Below are positions 18,645-27,163 of a DNA stretch of 64,000 nt, piece after piece. The translations under genes were made by a program, and so were the position numbers. Each line of letters opens with the position of its first letter. Positions within the stretch are counted from its first letter, which is position 1. Location: positions 1 to 64,000 of the forward strand of contig JALHRS010000017.1 in the NCBI GenBank assembly GCA_022841325.1, in the 5' to 3' direction. A model generated the notes under the pieces. The model had not been told where the DNA came from, ran no database searches, and was given only the letters and a program-made list of their open reading frames with translations. This DNA comes from Lysobacterales bacterium. GTDB taxonomy: Bacteria > Pseudomonadota > Gammaproteobacteria > Xanthomonadales > SZUA-5.

Positions 18645-19719
18645 AGCCCGACTGCTGCCACGAGGCCTGTTGCTGATTCCGGTGTCGGGTGGCAGCGGCA
18701 GCGGTGAGCTGCAGCGGGCCCTGTTGCTGGCACGCAGCGCTCAGCGGCGCTGGCCCGGGCTGCCGATCGCCATTGCCGCCGCAGCCTCGGCGCTGCCGGC
18801 AACGGCTGAGCCAGGCATCGATCAGCTGGCGCTGCCGGGGTCACCGACTCGCTCCAGCACCGAAGTGATGGCGGCAATCCGCTCGCGACGCCCGGCCGTG
18901 GTGATCTTCGACAGCACCGCCAGACCGGCCCAGTTGCGCGCCGCCCGCGCTGTTGGCGCCAAGGTGGTCTATCTGAGCTCGCGACCTTCGGCGCGGGCAC
19001 GCGGCTTTCGTTTCGGCGCGCTGGCGCAGATCAGCGAGCACTGGTCGGTCGAACTCAGCCTGGATGCCTCCCTGCCCGGCCGCTTTCAGCGCTGGCTGTT
19101 GCGCTGGTATCAGGGGGTGCGCTGGCGCCCGCTGGGTACGCTGCATGAGGTGCCGGACCCTGAGCGTCTGCCGCCGGAGCTGCGCAACTTTGTCGACACC
19201 CATCCGGTCTTCGCGCTGTTCTGTCCCGGCGGCGGCGGCGCTCGGATCGAGGGTAGGCCCGCGGGCGACGCCTTTGCCGAGGCTGCGCGAGCGCTGCATG
19301 CACCGGCCGTGGTGATACGCGGCGACTGGGCTCCAAACCGGATCGAGCACGCCGACGGCGTGCTGCGCAGCGGGCCGCTGGCCAACGCCGCGCTGATGGC
19401 CTTGCTGCAGCGCGCCGAGCTGGCCGTAGTTGGCGCCGGCAGCCTGCTGTTGCAGGCGGTGTCACTGGAGGTCCCGTGCGTGGCAGTGGCGCTGGCCAAA
19501 GACCAGTCACCGCGACTGCAATCCCTAGCCGCACATGGCGCGGTATTGGAGTGTGCGCCCAAGACCGAGGCGGTGATCACGGCGGCCCGGCAACTGTCAG
19601 GTGATGGATCCAAACGGCAAGCCTTGCGCACCCGCTCGCAGACCCTGGGACTGCGAAATGGCCTTGAGGAGGCCCTGACTGCGCTGGAAGAGCTGGTCTC
19701 GCGACCCTTGGTCACTTGA
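18631..19719 (+). CDS. GT-B-like protein, possible glycosyltransferase (ELM1-like)
   Basis: 362 residues with a two-Rossmann GT-B appearance. An N-terminal half (GLLLIPVSGGSGSGELQRALLLA) is followed by a C-terminal half containing LLQRAELAVVGAGSLLLQAV and EVPCVAVALAKDQSP, reminiscent of nucleotide-sugar binding sites in PseG-, MurG- or ELM1-type proteins. I cannot name a substrate. The ATG at 18631 overlaps the upstream PDEase-like gene by 14 bp, so the two are probably translated from one mRNA. Confidence 0.5.
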   Translation: MRLAEARLLPRGLLLIPVSGGSGSGELQRALLLARSAQRRWPGLPIAIAAAASALPATAEPGIDQLALPGSPTRSSTEVMAAIRSRRPAVVIFDSTARPAQLRAARAVGAKVVYLSSRPSARARGFRFGALAQISEHWSVELSLDASLPGRFQRWLLRWYQGVRWRPLGTLHEVPDPERLPPELRNFVDTHPVFALFCPGGGGARIEGRPAGDAFAEAARALHAPAVVIRGDWAPNRIEHADGVLRSGPLANAALMALLQRAELAVVGAGSLLLQAVSLEVPCVAVALAKDQSPRLQSLAAHGAVLECAPKTEAVITAARQLSGDGSKRQALRTRSQTLGLRNGLEEALTALEELVSRPLVT

Positions 19720-19774
19720 GGCTCTGTTGCGGCGAATCATCCGGGCATCCATCGACCTGACAGCCTGCGCTGTC

Positions 19775-19850
19775 GCAGTTCCCTGCCTTCCTCTGTGTCC
19801 TTTCTGCGTTTCCTCTGCGTTCTCTGCGTCCCGCTGTTGTCAGCAAGCTC
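19775..19850. repeat. CTCTGCGT tandem repeat
   Basis: Degenerate direct repeats (CCTCTGTGT, CTTTCTGCGTT, TCCTCTGCGTT, CTCTGCGTC) in the convergent gap after the GT-B-like gene. This is the same family as the 9-bp inverted arrays at 29557-29661. No gene is seen in the gap. Confidence 0.6.
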
Positions 19851-19888
19851 GCAAGACCAGTCGATGTCGCCGGGAACTGCCCGCAAGG

Positions 19889-20314
19889 CTACTGCCGAAT
19901 CACCTCGGCCTGCATCGGCACCAGCCTGGCCAGCAAGCGGTTCTGCACCGCCAGCGGTAGTCCGATCTGCTGCATGGCCTGCTCGACGTCTTCGACGAAC
20001 CAGTTGAACTCGCGCTCACTGATGTCCATGCCGCTGTGGGCATCGCTCATCGGCAGCCCGGTGTATTCGCAGGGGCCGTCGGCGAGTTCGCAGATCTGCT
20101 CGATCAGGCGCTCACGGAAGTAATCGAAATCGGTCTCGGCAAAGAGTCCGCCGATGCGCGGATCGGTGCGCGATTTCTCGATGATGGCATCGACCAGGCT
20201 GGCCACGCCCTCGGCGCCACCGAGTTGCTGGTACAGGCTGCTTCGGGGAATGCTGGCGCAGGCGCCCAGCAGCAACAGCAGACTCAGGAGCACCAGACTC
20301 CATCCGATGCGCAT
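19889..20314 (-). CDS. Lipoprotein with group 1 truncated haemoglobin fold
   Basis: 141 residues. A type II signal peptide (LLLLLGACAS lipobox, lipidated Cys around residue 19) is followed by a truncated haemoglobin domain: SLYQQLGGAEGVASLVDAII, the E/F region, then proximal-His candidate DAHSGMDISEREF and the C-terminal helices. Export of a globin to the cell envelope is uncommon; it may bind oxygen, NO or another ligand. The reading frame runs upstream to 20575 only because it crosses the CATTGCGAGG repeat, which translates as HCEERSGEAI, so the ATG at 20314 is preferred. Confidence 0.82.
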   Translation of the reverse strand: MRIGWSLVLLSLLLLLGACASIPRSSLYQQLGGAEGVASLVDAIIEKSRTDPRIGGLFAETDFDYFRERLIEQICELADGPCEYTGLPMSDAHSGMDISEREFNWFVEDVEQAMQQIGLPLAVQNRLLARLVPMQAEVIRQ

Positions 20315-20361
20315 GGCGAGCCATCGGTGTTGCCCCGACACTGCCCCCGGGCCATGAACCG

Positions 20362-20459
20362 GCGTCATTGCGACCCCGGACCTGATCCGGGGGAAGCAAT
20401 CCAGATGCACTGCGGCCAGTCCCTGGATTGCTTCGCCGCTGCGCTCCTCGCAATGACGC
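20362..20459. repeat. CATTGCGAGG-type nested palindromic element
   Basis: Two nested perfect 12-bp inverted repeats: outer GCGTCATTGCGA (20362-20373) with TCGCAATGACGC (20448-20459), inner GAAGCAATCCAG (20393-20404) with CTGGATTGCTTC (20423-20434). The left side also carries a CCCCGGACCTGATCCGGGG palindrome. A half copy lies at 651-693. This sequence type is widely dispersed in bacterial genomes and causes spurious HCEERS-type peptides. Confidence 0.8.
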
Positions 20460-20481
20460 GGCAGTGAATCATGGGATGGGT

Positions 20482-21321
20482 TCATGGCGAAGCCTGGACG
20501 CTGAAGTAGTAGCCGTGCTGCCCGGAGATGCCACCGATCGAGCCCAGATCGGCGTAGGCCAGCGCCAGATGCCATTGCTTGGACGGCAACCAGGCGACGA
20601 AGACATTGCTCCAGTCATCCTCGCGCGCCAGCGCCAGCCGGTCTGGCTTGCCGCGATATTCCAGGCCGAGCAGCCAGTCGGGAAGCACAAAGACCGCCAC
20701 GCTGCCCTCCAGCGTGGTGCTGCGGCGATCGCTGAAGCCGGCGAGGCCAAGCTGGTGGGCGTTGGTCGAACGCAGGGTCAGGCTGGCCAGCGTGCGGCGG
20801 CTGGCGATGCCATCCACCCAGAGCTTGCTGGCGCTGAGATAGACATCGCTGCCCTGGTGCTTCTCGGCTGAGGACAAAGTGACCAGATCCGGATCGCGCG
20901 AGCGCCGCCATTGCAGACCCAGTGCCAGTTGCGGACCCGCTCCATAGATCAGATCGCCGGCCAGGCGCAGTTTCGCCCCCAGCACCTCGGTGTCCAGACG
21001 CCGATTGGGGAACAGGCCGCGTTCGACCAGTGCGTCCAATCCCAGCGACATGCGCGCATAGGAGAGTTCCAGCCGGTTGTCCCAGGCCAGGGCCAGCGCC
21101 GTTGCCCGCAGATTGCTATCGCCGCTGTCGAGCACACTGCTCGCCGCGACCAGATCCCATTCGCCGCGCTCGCCATGTCCGGCGATGACCGCCCAGGGCA
21201 CCAGTCCGCCACCGGCAGCGCCTTCCACGGACAGCAACCCGCCACTGCCGCGCAATCGACCGTCGGCAGCGCCGGCCTGAAACGCGAGCACACACAGACA
21301 CAGCAGGGGTAGACCACGCAT
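20482..21321 (-). CDS. DUF3034 family outer-membrane-like protein
   Basis: 279 residues with a Sec signal peptide (MRGLPLLCLCVLAFQAGAA). The mature start GGLLSVEGAAGGGLVPWAVIAGHG matches the glycine-rich opening of DUF3034 proteins. The remainder alternates hydrophobic and polar residues in short strands (ELSYARMSLGLDAL, LALGLQWRRSRD) and ends YYFSVQASP, suggesting an outer-membrane beta barrel. Function is unknown. The frame extends to 21555 across the cca gene, so I chose the ATG at 21321. It is divergent from cca, with a shared 56-bp intergenic region. Confidence 0.75.
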   Translation of the reverse strand: MRGLPLLCLCVLAFQAGAADGRLRGSGGLLSVEGAAGGGLVPWAVIAGHGERGEWDLVAASSVLDSGDSNLRATALALAWDNRLELSYARMSLGLDALVERGLFPNRRLDTEVLGAKLRLAGDLIYGAGPQLALGLQWRRSRDPDLVTLSSAEKHQGSDVYLSASKLWVDGIASRRTLASLTLRSTNAHQLGLAGFSDRRSTTLEGSVAVFVLPDWLLGLEYRGKPDRLALAREDDWSNVFVAWLPSKQWHLALAYADLGSIGGISGQHGYYFSVQASP

Positions 21322-21377
21322 CCGCTCAGCTCGCGTAGAGTTCTGATTCGATTGTACCGGGCACCCGCAGGTCTGCA

Positions 21378-22637
21378 ATGGATAAACACACCCAGGGATT
21401 GAACTGCTATCTGGTCGGCGGCGCGGTCCGCGACCGGCTGCTGGGACGTGCCCACGGCGATCGCGATTATGTGGTCGTCGGCAGCACCCCCGAAGCCATG
21501 CTGGCGGCCGGGTTCCGGCCGGTGGGCGCCGACTTCCCGGTGTTTCTGCATCCACAGACGCAGGCCGAGTACGCGCTGGCGCGCACCGAGCGCAAGACCG
21601 GGCGTGGCTATGCCGGCTTCACCTTCCACACCGGCGCCGACGTCAGTCTGGAAGAGGATCTGCGCCGTCGCGACTTCACCATCAACGCCATGGCCGAAGA
21701 CGCCGACGGCCAGGTGATCGACCCCTACGGCGGTCGCCAGGACCTGCAGCAACGGCTGTTGCGGCACGTGTCCGAGGCCTTCGCCGAGGATCCCCTGCGG
21801 ATCCTGCGCGCGGCGCGTTTTCTGGCGCGTTTTGCGCCCCTCGGATTCAGGCTGGCGCCGCAGACGCTGGAACTGATGCGCGGCATGGTCGACAACGGCG
21901 AAGTGGATCATCTGGTGCCCGAGCGCATCTGGCAGGAGCTCCGGCGGGCGCTGAGCGAGGCCCAACCCAGCGCCTTTCTGGCAACGCTTCGCGACTGCGG
22001 CGCGCTGGCACGCCTGTTCCCCGAGATCGACGGTCTCTACGGCGTGCCGCAGCGGGCCGAATACCACCCCGAGATCGACAGCGGCATCCATCTGCAGCTG
22101 GTGCTCGACCAGTGCCCGCGTTTGGCGCCAGGCGATGATCTAGTGGCTTATGCCGCGTTGGTCCACGATCTGGGCAAGGCGCTGACGCCCACCGAAGAAT
22201 GGCCACGCCATGTGCTGCACGAACAGCGCGGCATCGATCCGGTCAAGGCCCTGAGTGCGCGACTGAAGGTGCCTACCGAGCATCGCGATCTGGGCGTGCT
22301 GGTCTGCGAGCACCATCTGACCCTGCACCGCTTCGGCGAACTCAGGCCGGGCACGGTATTGAAGTTGCTGGAGCGGCTGGATGGTCTGCGCAAGCCGGAA
22401 CGGGTGCGGCGCTTTGCGCTGGCCTGTGAGGCCGACCACCGCGGCCGCCTGGGGCGCTCCGAAGAGCCCTACCCGCAGGGCGAGCGCCTGCAGTCGGCGC
22501 TGCGCGCAGCACTGGCGGTCAGCACCGCGCCCCTGCTGGAACGCGGCCTCAGCGGACCGGCTGTCGGCGAGGCGCTGCGCCGGGAGCGGATCAAGGCGGT
22601 TGCGGCGGTGCTGGGCGCAGGAGCGGGAGAAGCTTGA
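21378..22637 (+). CDS. cca: CCA-adding tRNA nucleotidyltransferase with HD domain
   Basis: 419 residues. Class II nucleotidyltransferase core with [12 protein letters not shown], the catalytic DRDYVVVG, the [12 protein letters not shown] motif and the RILRAARF neck, followed by an HD phosphohydrolase domain ([16 protein letters not shown]) as in Escherichia coli Cca. It adds or repairs the 3'-CCA of tRNAs; the HD domain may remove 2',3'-cyclic phosphate. Both tRNA genes in the window already encode CCA, so repair is the likely main role. Confidence 0.96.
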   Translation: MDKHTQGLNCYLVGGAVRDRLLGRAHGDRDYVVVGSTPEAMLAAGFRPVGADFPVFLHPQTQAEYALARTERKTGRGYAGFTFHTGADVSLEEDLRRRDFTINAMAEDADGQVIDPYGGRQDLQQRLLRHVSEAFAEDPLRILRAARFLARFAPLGFRLAPQTLELMRGMVDNGEVDHLVPERIWQELRRALSEAQPSAFLATLRDCGALARLFPEIDGLYGVPQRAEYHPEIDSGIHLQLVLDQCPRLAPGDDLVAYAALVHDLGKALTPTEEWPRHVLHEQRGIDPVKALSARLKVPTEHRDLGVLVCEHHLTLHRFGELRPGTVLKLLERLDGLRKPERVRRFALACEADHRGRLGRSEEPYPQGERLQSALRAALAVSTAPLLERGLSGPAVGEALRRERIKAVAAVLGAGAGEA

Positions 22638-22954
22638 GGGCAAGGACCTTGTGCCCGCCTGAGGGGTGTACGCAGCGGCTCAGCGGAGCGCTTTCGCGTC
22701 ACCGCCCGAGGGTATTCGCGCCAGCGACCGCGGCTTTGGCGCAAGGCGCCGGGCGCCTCGCGTGTGTGGATTGCGGCTCGATCAAGGCGCGTCGACGCGA
22801 AGGACCCGGCCTGCGCCTGCCGCTCAACCGATACCCGACCAAACCAACCAAGTGGCTACGCCGATGTCACGTAGACCGCCTTGCGGTCAACGTGACCTAC
22901 GTTCACGGCAAGACCCGGCGTTTGCGGCAGTCCACAACCCGATCAGCTGCCGAC
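22638..22954. other. Intergenic region with one strong hairpin
   Basis: No supported gene. At 22866-22896 GTCACGTAGACCGC and GCGGTCAACGTGAC form a 14-bp stem with one mismatch around a CTT loop. It lacks a T-run, so it looks like a dispersed hairpin repeat and not a classical terminator, though it lies between convergent genes. The remaining bases are GC-rich with no obvious signal. Confidence 0.55.
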
Positions 22955-23224
22955 TCAGCGCGGCAGGCGCTCCAGCGCCCGCAGGGCGTCGGCGAAGGCG
23001 CTGGCTTCGTCGGAATTCCAGCTGCCGCCGAGCATGCGCACTTCCGATTCGATTTCTGCGGCGCGGGCGCCGCCGCTGAGTGCCACTCGCGAGGCCCGCG
23101 AGTCCAGGCCCGCCGAGATCAGCTCCAGAACGCCGTCATTCAGGGTCACCTGCCGATCCCGCGCATAGTCCTTGATGCGCAGTGCCAGTTTTTCGTCGAT
23201 GCCTCTGACCAGATAATCAGGCAT
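22955..23224 (-). CDS. Small ribbon-helix-helix-like protein
   Basis: 89 residues from the ATG at 23224. The N-terminal part (PDYLVRGIDEKLALRIKDYARD) has the strand-then-helix pattern of Arc/CopG ribbon-helix-helix DNA-binding proteins; the C-terminal part (GGARAAEIESEVRMLGG, ADALRALERLP) is helical and might be a partner-binding tail, as in antitoxins. No toxin gene is adjacent. The frame runs to 23419 but overlaps the next gene's upstream region, so the shorter form is preferred. Confidence 0.6.
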   Translation of the reverse strand: MPDYLVRGIDEKLALRIKDYARDRQVTLNDGVLELISAGLDSRASRVALSGGARAAEIESEVRMLGGSWNSDEASAFADALRALERLPR

Positions 23225-23402
23225 GTACTGACGACATCTCCGTGCGGTCCCGGGCCTCAATGCTGCGATGACTGTGCCCATCTGTCCAGAAAACAGACGT
23301 GATCGAGCGCACAGCGGGGCCAATCCGGGCCGGTTTGCGGGCAACAGCGCCGCGGCAACAGCACCTGCGCGCAGCGCTCGGCTGATCTCGTAGTCTGTGC
23401 AG

Positions 23403-24704
23403 ATGAGCGAAGACTTCATCCCAAAGCAGGATTGGCGCCGGCACTTGCCGGCCGGCGTGCGCCCCTACACCGAATCGGCGCCGCTGGCGGCGCTGTTCCT
23501 GGGCATTTCCTCCGGTTTCCCCTACGCCATGATCGGGGCCACGCTGACCACTCGGCTGGCGCAGGATGGCATCGACAAGAAGGCGGTGACCGCCTTTTCG
23601 CTGGCCTTCCTGGTCTACAACCTGAAGTTCCTGTGGGCCTGGATCGTCGATGGCGTGCGCCTGCCGCTGATCGGCCATCTCGGGCAGCGCGTGTCCTGGC
23701 TGTGGGTCACCGGCACGCTGGTGATGGCCGCCGTAATCAACCTCGCGCTGGTCGATCCCAAGGCCAGCCTGTGGGCGACCGCGCAGGCGGCGATTCTGGT
23801 CGGCGTGGCTGGCGCCAGTTTCGATATCGTCATCGACGCCTATCGCATCGAGTTGCTGAGCCCGCGGCAACTGGGTGTAGGCGCCGGCATGTCGCAGTAT
23901 GGATGGCGCATCGGCTCGGTGGCCGCCGGCGCGCTGGCCCTGGTGGTTGCCGAAATCGCCGGCTGGCAATGGGCCTATGCGGTCTGTGCGGTATTCGCGC
24001 TGCCGGCGATGTTGACCACCGTGTTCATGGGCGAACCCGCACGCCACCGCGAGGCCGGCCATCGCAGCGGCTTGAGTGAACTGTGGCGCTCGGTCAGCGA
24101 GCCTTTGATCGAGTTCTTTGCCCGCCGCGGCGCCATTCTGGTGCTGCTGTTCGTGCTTTTGCACAAGATCGGCGACACCCTGGCCAATCTGACCTTCAGA
24201 TTGCTGTTCGACGATCTCGGATTCAGCAATACCGAGATTGCCGCCTACGACGTCGGCATGGGCTTCTGGGCCTATCTGATCGGCATCTTCGTTGGCGGTG
24301 CCATGTATGCCCGCATGGGCGTGCGCCGATCGGTGATCTGGTGCCTGTGGCTGATGGCGGTGTCCAATCTGAGCTTTGCCGGCCTGGCCCAGATCGGGCA
24401 CTCCAATGCCTTCATGGCCGCCGCGATCGGCTTCGAGAACTTCGCCAGCGGTGCCGGCGGCGTCTGCGTGGTCGCCTATTTCTCGGCGTTGTGCGATCTG
24501 CGCTTCACCGCCAGCCAGTACGCGCTGATCTCGGCCGGCGCCAGCGTGGTCGGCCGCTTTGTCACCGGCACCTCCGCCGGCGCGCTGATCCAGTCCCTGG
24601 GATACGTGCAGTTCTATCTACTGACCACCTTGCTGGCCCTGCCCGGCATCGTGCTGTTCATGCTGCTGGTGCGACGCGGCTATGTGAACGAGACCGACGG
24701 TTAG
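23403..24704 (+). CDS. AmpG-family major facilitator (muropeptide permease-like)
   Basis: 433 residues with 12 predicted membrane segments. The opening PLAALFLGISSGFPYAMIG with the following YNLKFLWAWIVDGVRLPL, and the SFDIVIDAYRIE motif after segment 4, match AmpG-type permeases, which import anhydro-muropeptides for cell-wall recycling. No ampD or beta-lactamase gene is nearby, so the substrate is inferred from family. The ATG at 23403 is preferred to GTG at 23397. The stop codon's last base begins a GGTTGTT heptamer array. Confidence 0.82.
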   Translation: MSEDFIPKQDWRRHLPAGVRPYTESAPLAALFLGISSGFPYAMIGATLTTRLAQDGIDKKAVTAFSLAFLVYNLKFLWAWIVDGVRLPLIGHLGQRVSWLWVTGTLVMAAVINLALVDPKASLWATAQAAILVGVAGASFDIVIDAYRIELLSPRQLGVGAGMSQYGWRIGSVAAGALALVVAEIAGWQWAYAVCAVFALPAMLTTVFMGEPARHREAGHRSGLSELWRSVSEPLIEFFARRGAILVLLFVLLHKIGDTLANLTFRLLFDDLGFSNTEIAAYDVGMGFWAYLIGIFVGGAMYARMGVRRSVIWCLWLMAVSNLSFAGLAQIGHSNAFMAAAIGFENFASGAGGVCVVAYFSALCDLRFTASQYALISAGASVVGRFVTGTSAGALIQSLGYVQFYLLTTLLALPGIVLFMLLVRRGYVNETDG

Positions 24705-24989
24705 GTTGTCGGTTGTTGGTTGTTGGTTGTTGGTTGCTGGCGTAGGCCGAGGGTGAACGCCGCAGGCGGTCTCCCCGGCTGCATGGGCGGATCGTGCCGG
24801 GGAGCCGCTGCGCGGCACCCTCAGCCTACCGGGCGGCGATGCCGCCAAGTCTCGCGCAAGCCTGATCGCAAGAGCGGGCCCGGAGATCGTCAATGACCAA
24901 ACTCGCTCTCCTTCGCGACCTTTCTGCTCTTCCTTCGCGACCTTCGCGTCCCGCTTCTGGTTGAAACCCGGCTGCCGCACCCGACTGCG
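24704..24989. repeat. GGTTGTT heptamer array and inverted repeat after the AmpG-type gene
   Basis: Units GGTTGTC, GGTTGTT (three times), GGTTGCT run without gap from 24704 to 24738, starting at the last base of the stop codon. No inverted partner was found. Downstream, GTAGGCCGAGGGTG (24743-24756) faces CACCCTCAGCCTAC (about 24817-24830), with an inner CTCCCCGG/CCGGGGAG pair, giving a large hairpin. Further on (24900-24957) is an irregular CCTTCGCGACC repeat. No gene is seen. Confidence 0.7.
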
Positions 24990-25280
24990 TCAGGCCCGCT
25001 TGGGCCGCAGCCACCAGGCGCAGCCGAGCGCGGCCAGCATCATGAAGAATCCGCCCAGTGCGGCATAGACATGCGGCCAGATCGGACCGCGCGCAGCCGG
25101 CGCGTAGTGCTGGCAGAGCACGATGGCGAGTACGGTCAGCGCGGCTGATGTGACCAGGGCCAGACGGTCATAGCGCTGCAGCTTGGCCGTGCGCGGCGCG
25201 CGGGTGGCGGCAAACTGATAGATCCCCATCAGCACCGCCAGCAGCGGCGCGAGCAAGAGGATGCCGACCAGTCCCGCCAT
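24990..25280 (-). CDS. Small three-segment membrane protein of unknown function
   Basis: 96 residues, strongly hydrophobic, with three membrane segments (GLVGILLLAPLLAVLMGIY; LALVTSAALTVLAIVL; VYAALGGFFMMLAALGCAW) and a basic C-terminus. I do not recognise the family. The ATG lies 5 nt after the trpS stop, so it is probably the last gene of a trpS transcript. Codon use resembles its neighbours, which supports it as a real gene. Confidence 0.65.
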   Translation of the reverse strand: MAGLVGILLLAPLLAVLMGIYQFAATRAPRTAKLQRYDRLALVTSAALTVLAIVLCQHYAPAARGPIWPHVYAALGGFFMMLAALGCAWWLRPKRA

Positions 25281-25285
25281 CGACG

Positions 25286-26626
25286 CTATTCGCTGTCGGC
25301 CGCTGCGAGTTCGGCAAGCGCTGCACCGACCGCCGCAAAGCCGGCTGCAGCCTGCTCCGGCGCTGCGGCCAGCACGGCCACGGCGGAGCCATCGATCAAC
25401 ACCTCCACGCCCTGCAACTGCAGCGCGTCATCGGCTCGCAGTGCAGTCATCGCGGCGGAGCTGGCCCTGGCATCGGCATAGCCGACGCCGGTCAGCAGCA
25501 ACTCGCCGCTGGCGGCAAAGAACTTGAAGTTGAGCTTTCCGTCGGGCTCCTTGAACTGCACGAAGCGCGGCAGTTTGGCCTTTTTCGCGGCCTTGGGCGC
25601 GGCTGCGGGTGCCTGCAGACGGTTCAGGGAGCGCAGGCCGACGGCGTCGCGCAAGCGGTCGAGCAGCGCCCGCGCCTGGGGTCGCAGGCGCTGGGCACCG
25701 GCCTGCAGGATGGATTCGATCTCCTGCGGCCGTGTCACCAGACTGATGTAGCGCTCGCGGGCGGGGCTGAGTTCGGCGTCGAGGCGCTCATACACGCGCT
25801 GCTTGGCATCTCCCCAGGCGATACCGTCGGCGTAGGCCTGGCGCAGGGCTTCGGTCTCGGCCGCGCTGGCGAAAGCCTGATAGAGCTGGAACAGCGAGGA
25901 GCTCTGCGGATCCTTGGGCTCGCCCGGCGCCTGCGAATTGGTGACCATCGCCAGGATCGATGCCCGTAGCGCCTTGCTGCTGCCCCACAGCGGGATCACG
26001 TTGTCGTAGCTCTTGCTCATCTTGCGACCGTCCAGTCCCGGCAGCACTGCGGTGTGCTCTTCGATGGCGGCCTCGGGCAGCGTGAAGTAGTCGCCGCCGT
26101 GCAGATGGTTGAAGCGTTGCGCCAGATCGCGCGCGATCTCGATGTGCTGGATCTGGTCGCGGCCCACCGGCACCCGATGGGCGTTGAACATCAGGATGTC
26201 GGCGGCCATCAGCACCGGATACAGGTACAGGCCCATGGCAATGCCGTGATCGGCATCGAGACCCGCCGCCAGATTGACATCGACCGCCGCCTTGTAGGCA
26301 TGGGCACGATTGAGCAGACCCTTGGCGGTGACACAGGACAGCAGCCAGGTCAGTTCGGTGACTTCAGGCAGATCGGACTGGCGGTAGAAATGCACCCGCG
26401 CCGGATCGAGGCCCGCTGCCAGCCAGCTGGCGGCCACTTCCAGCGTCGACCGGTGCACGCGCTCGGCATCGGCAGAGCCGGCGAGGGCGTGGTAATCGGC
26501 CAGGAAGTAATAGGACTCGATGCCCGGATCCAGGCTGGCCGCGATGGCCGGCCGGATGGCGCCGACATAATTGCCCAGATGCGGAGTGCCAGTCGGCTTG
26601 ATGCCGGTGAGGACGCGAATGCTCAT
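25286..26626 (-). CDS. trpS: Tryptophanyl-tRNA synthetase with C-terminal YegP-like extension
   Basis: 446 residues; a typical bacterial TrpS has about 330-350. The class I core shows the HIGH-type motif PTGTPHLGNYVG (residues 11-22), the Trp/ATP-site MGLYLYPVLMAADIL and KMSKS (202-206). After a Lys/Ala-rich linker (about 340-351), residues 352-446 (FVQFKEPDGKLNFKFFAASGE) resemble the DUF1508/YegP fold. The frame extends upstream through tRNA-Lys to 26785, giving VEQETFNLL-type peptide, which is an artefact; the ATG at 26626 gives MSIRVLTGI as expected. Confidence 0.95.
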   Translation of the reverse strand: MSIRVLTGIKPTGTPHLGNYVGAIRPAIAASLDPGIESYYFLADYHALAGSADAERVHRSTLEVAASWLAAGLDPARVHFYRQSDLPEVTELTWLLSCVTAKGLLNRAHAYKAAVDVNLAAGLDADHGIAMGLYLYPVLMAADILMFNAHRVPVGRDQIQHIEIARDLAQRFNHLHGGDYFTLPEAAIEEHTAVLPGLDGRKMSKSYDNVIPLWGSSKALRASILAMVTNSQAPGEPKDPQSSSLFQLYQAFASAAETEALRQAYADGIAWGDAKQRVYERLDAELSPARERYISLVTRPQEIESILQAGAQRLRPQARALLDRLRDAVGLRSLNRLQAPAAAPKAAKKAKLPRFVQFKEPDGKLNFKFFAASGELLLTGVGYADARASSAAMTALRADDALQLQGVEVLIDGSAVAVLAAAPEQAAAGFAAVGAALAELAAADSE

Positions 26627-26703
26627 CGGAACCTGCTGAAGGAGGAAGATTCGGAAGGTCTGAGCCCGGCGCGCAGCGTGGCGACCGGGATTGCGCGAGC
26701 GAA

Positions 26704-26778
<75 letters not shown>

Positions 26779-27163
26779 ACTGCAAGCCGGGCGCGGAAGT
26801 TTAGGGAAGGGGGGCGGATACGGCAAGCGTTGATACACAGCGGAAGCCGACCGGCTGCCCGAATCTCGCGTTTCGCGGCTTCGCGGTGGTCATTCGAAGG
26901 AAATCCCGCCGCAGCGACCACGGGGGTAATCGCTGCGACGGGAGCACCAGGCCTGCCGCCTTGCAGAAGGGGGTCCCTTGTCCTGTTGCCAGAATCGGGG
27001 TGTCGACGGGCATGCCTGTGGACTAAATGTCGTCAGCGCCGCGAATGTCTCGTTCACGCGACCGGTTCCCGACCAGCGGTAGGCTCTGCGGGCGTTGTGG
27101 CGATGTCAGTCAACCGCCACTGCCTGCAAACGTTGGTTTGCGGAACTTCCAGGGATTCATGTC
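26779..27163. other. Divergent intergenic region between tRNA-Lys and the carboxylesterase gene
   Basis: Apart from the tRNA-Lys promoter candidate, I see no gene, clear repeat or terminator in this stretch of about 385 bp. The bases directly before the ATG at 27164 have no strong ribosome site (CCAGGGATTCATGTC, with AGGGA about 9 nt before the ATG as the best candidate). Confidence 0.5.
26798..26826 (-). promoter_or_regulatory. Candidate sigma-70 promoter for tRNA-Lys
   Basis: On the minus strand, TTGCCG (26826-26821) and TAAACT (26803-26798) are separated by 17 bp and lie about 20 bp before the tRNA 5' end. The placement suits a tRNA promoter that may also drive trpS. Confidence 0.6.

Noticed and set aside
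20315..20575. Longer form of the truncated haemoglobin gene with HCEERSGEAI
   Set aside because: The peptide is the translation of the dispersed CATTGCGAGG repeat; the lipoprotein signal starts at 20314.
22955..23224. Toxin-antitoxin module at the RHH-like gene
   Set aside because: No toxin-like ORF lies beside it, so a toxin-antitoxin pair is not supported.
24990..25280. Intrinsic terminator between trpS and the small membrane gene
   Set aside because: The gap is only 5 nt; no hairpin with T-run is present, so the genes are treated as co-transcribed.
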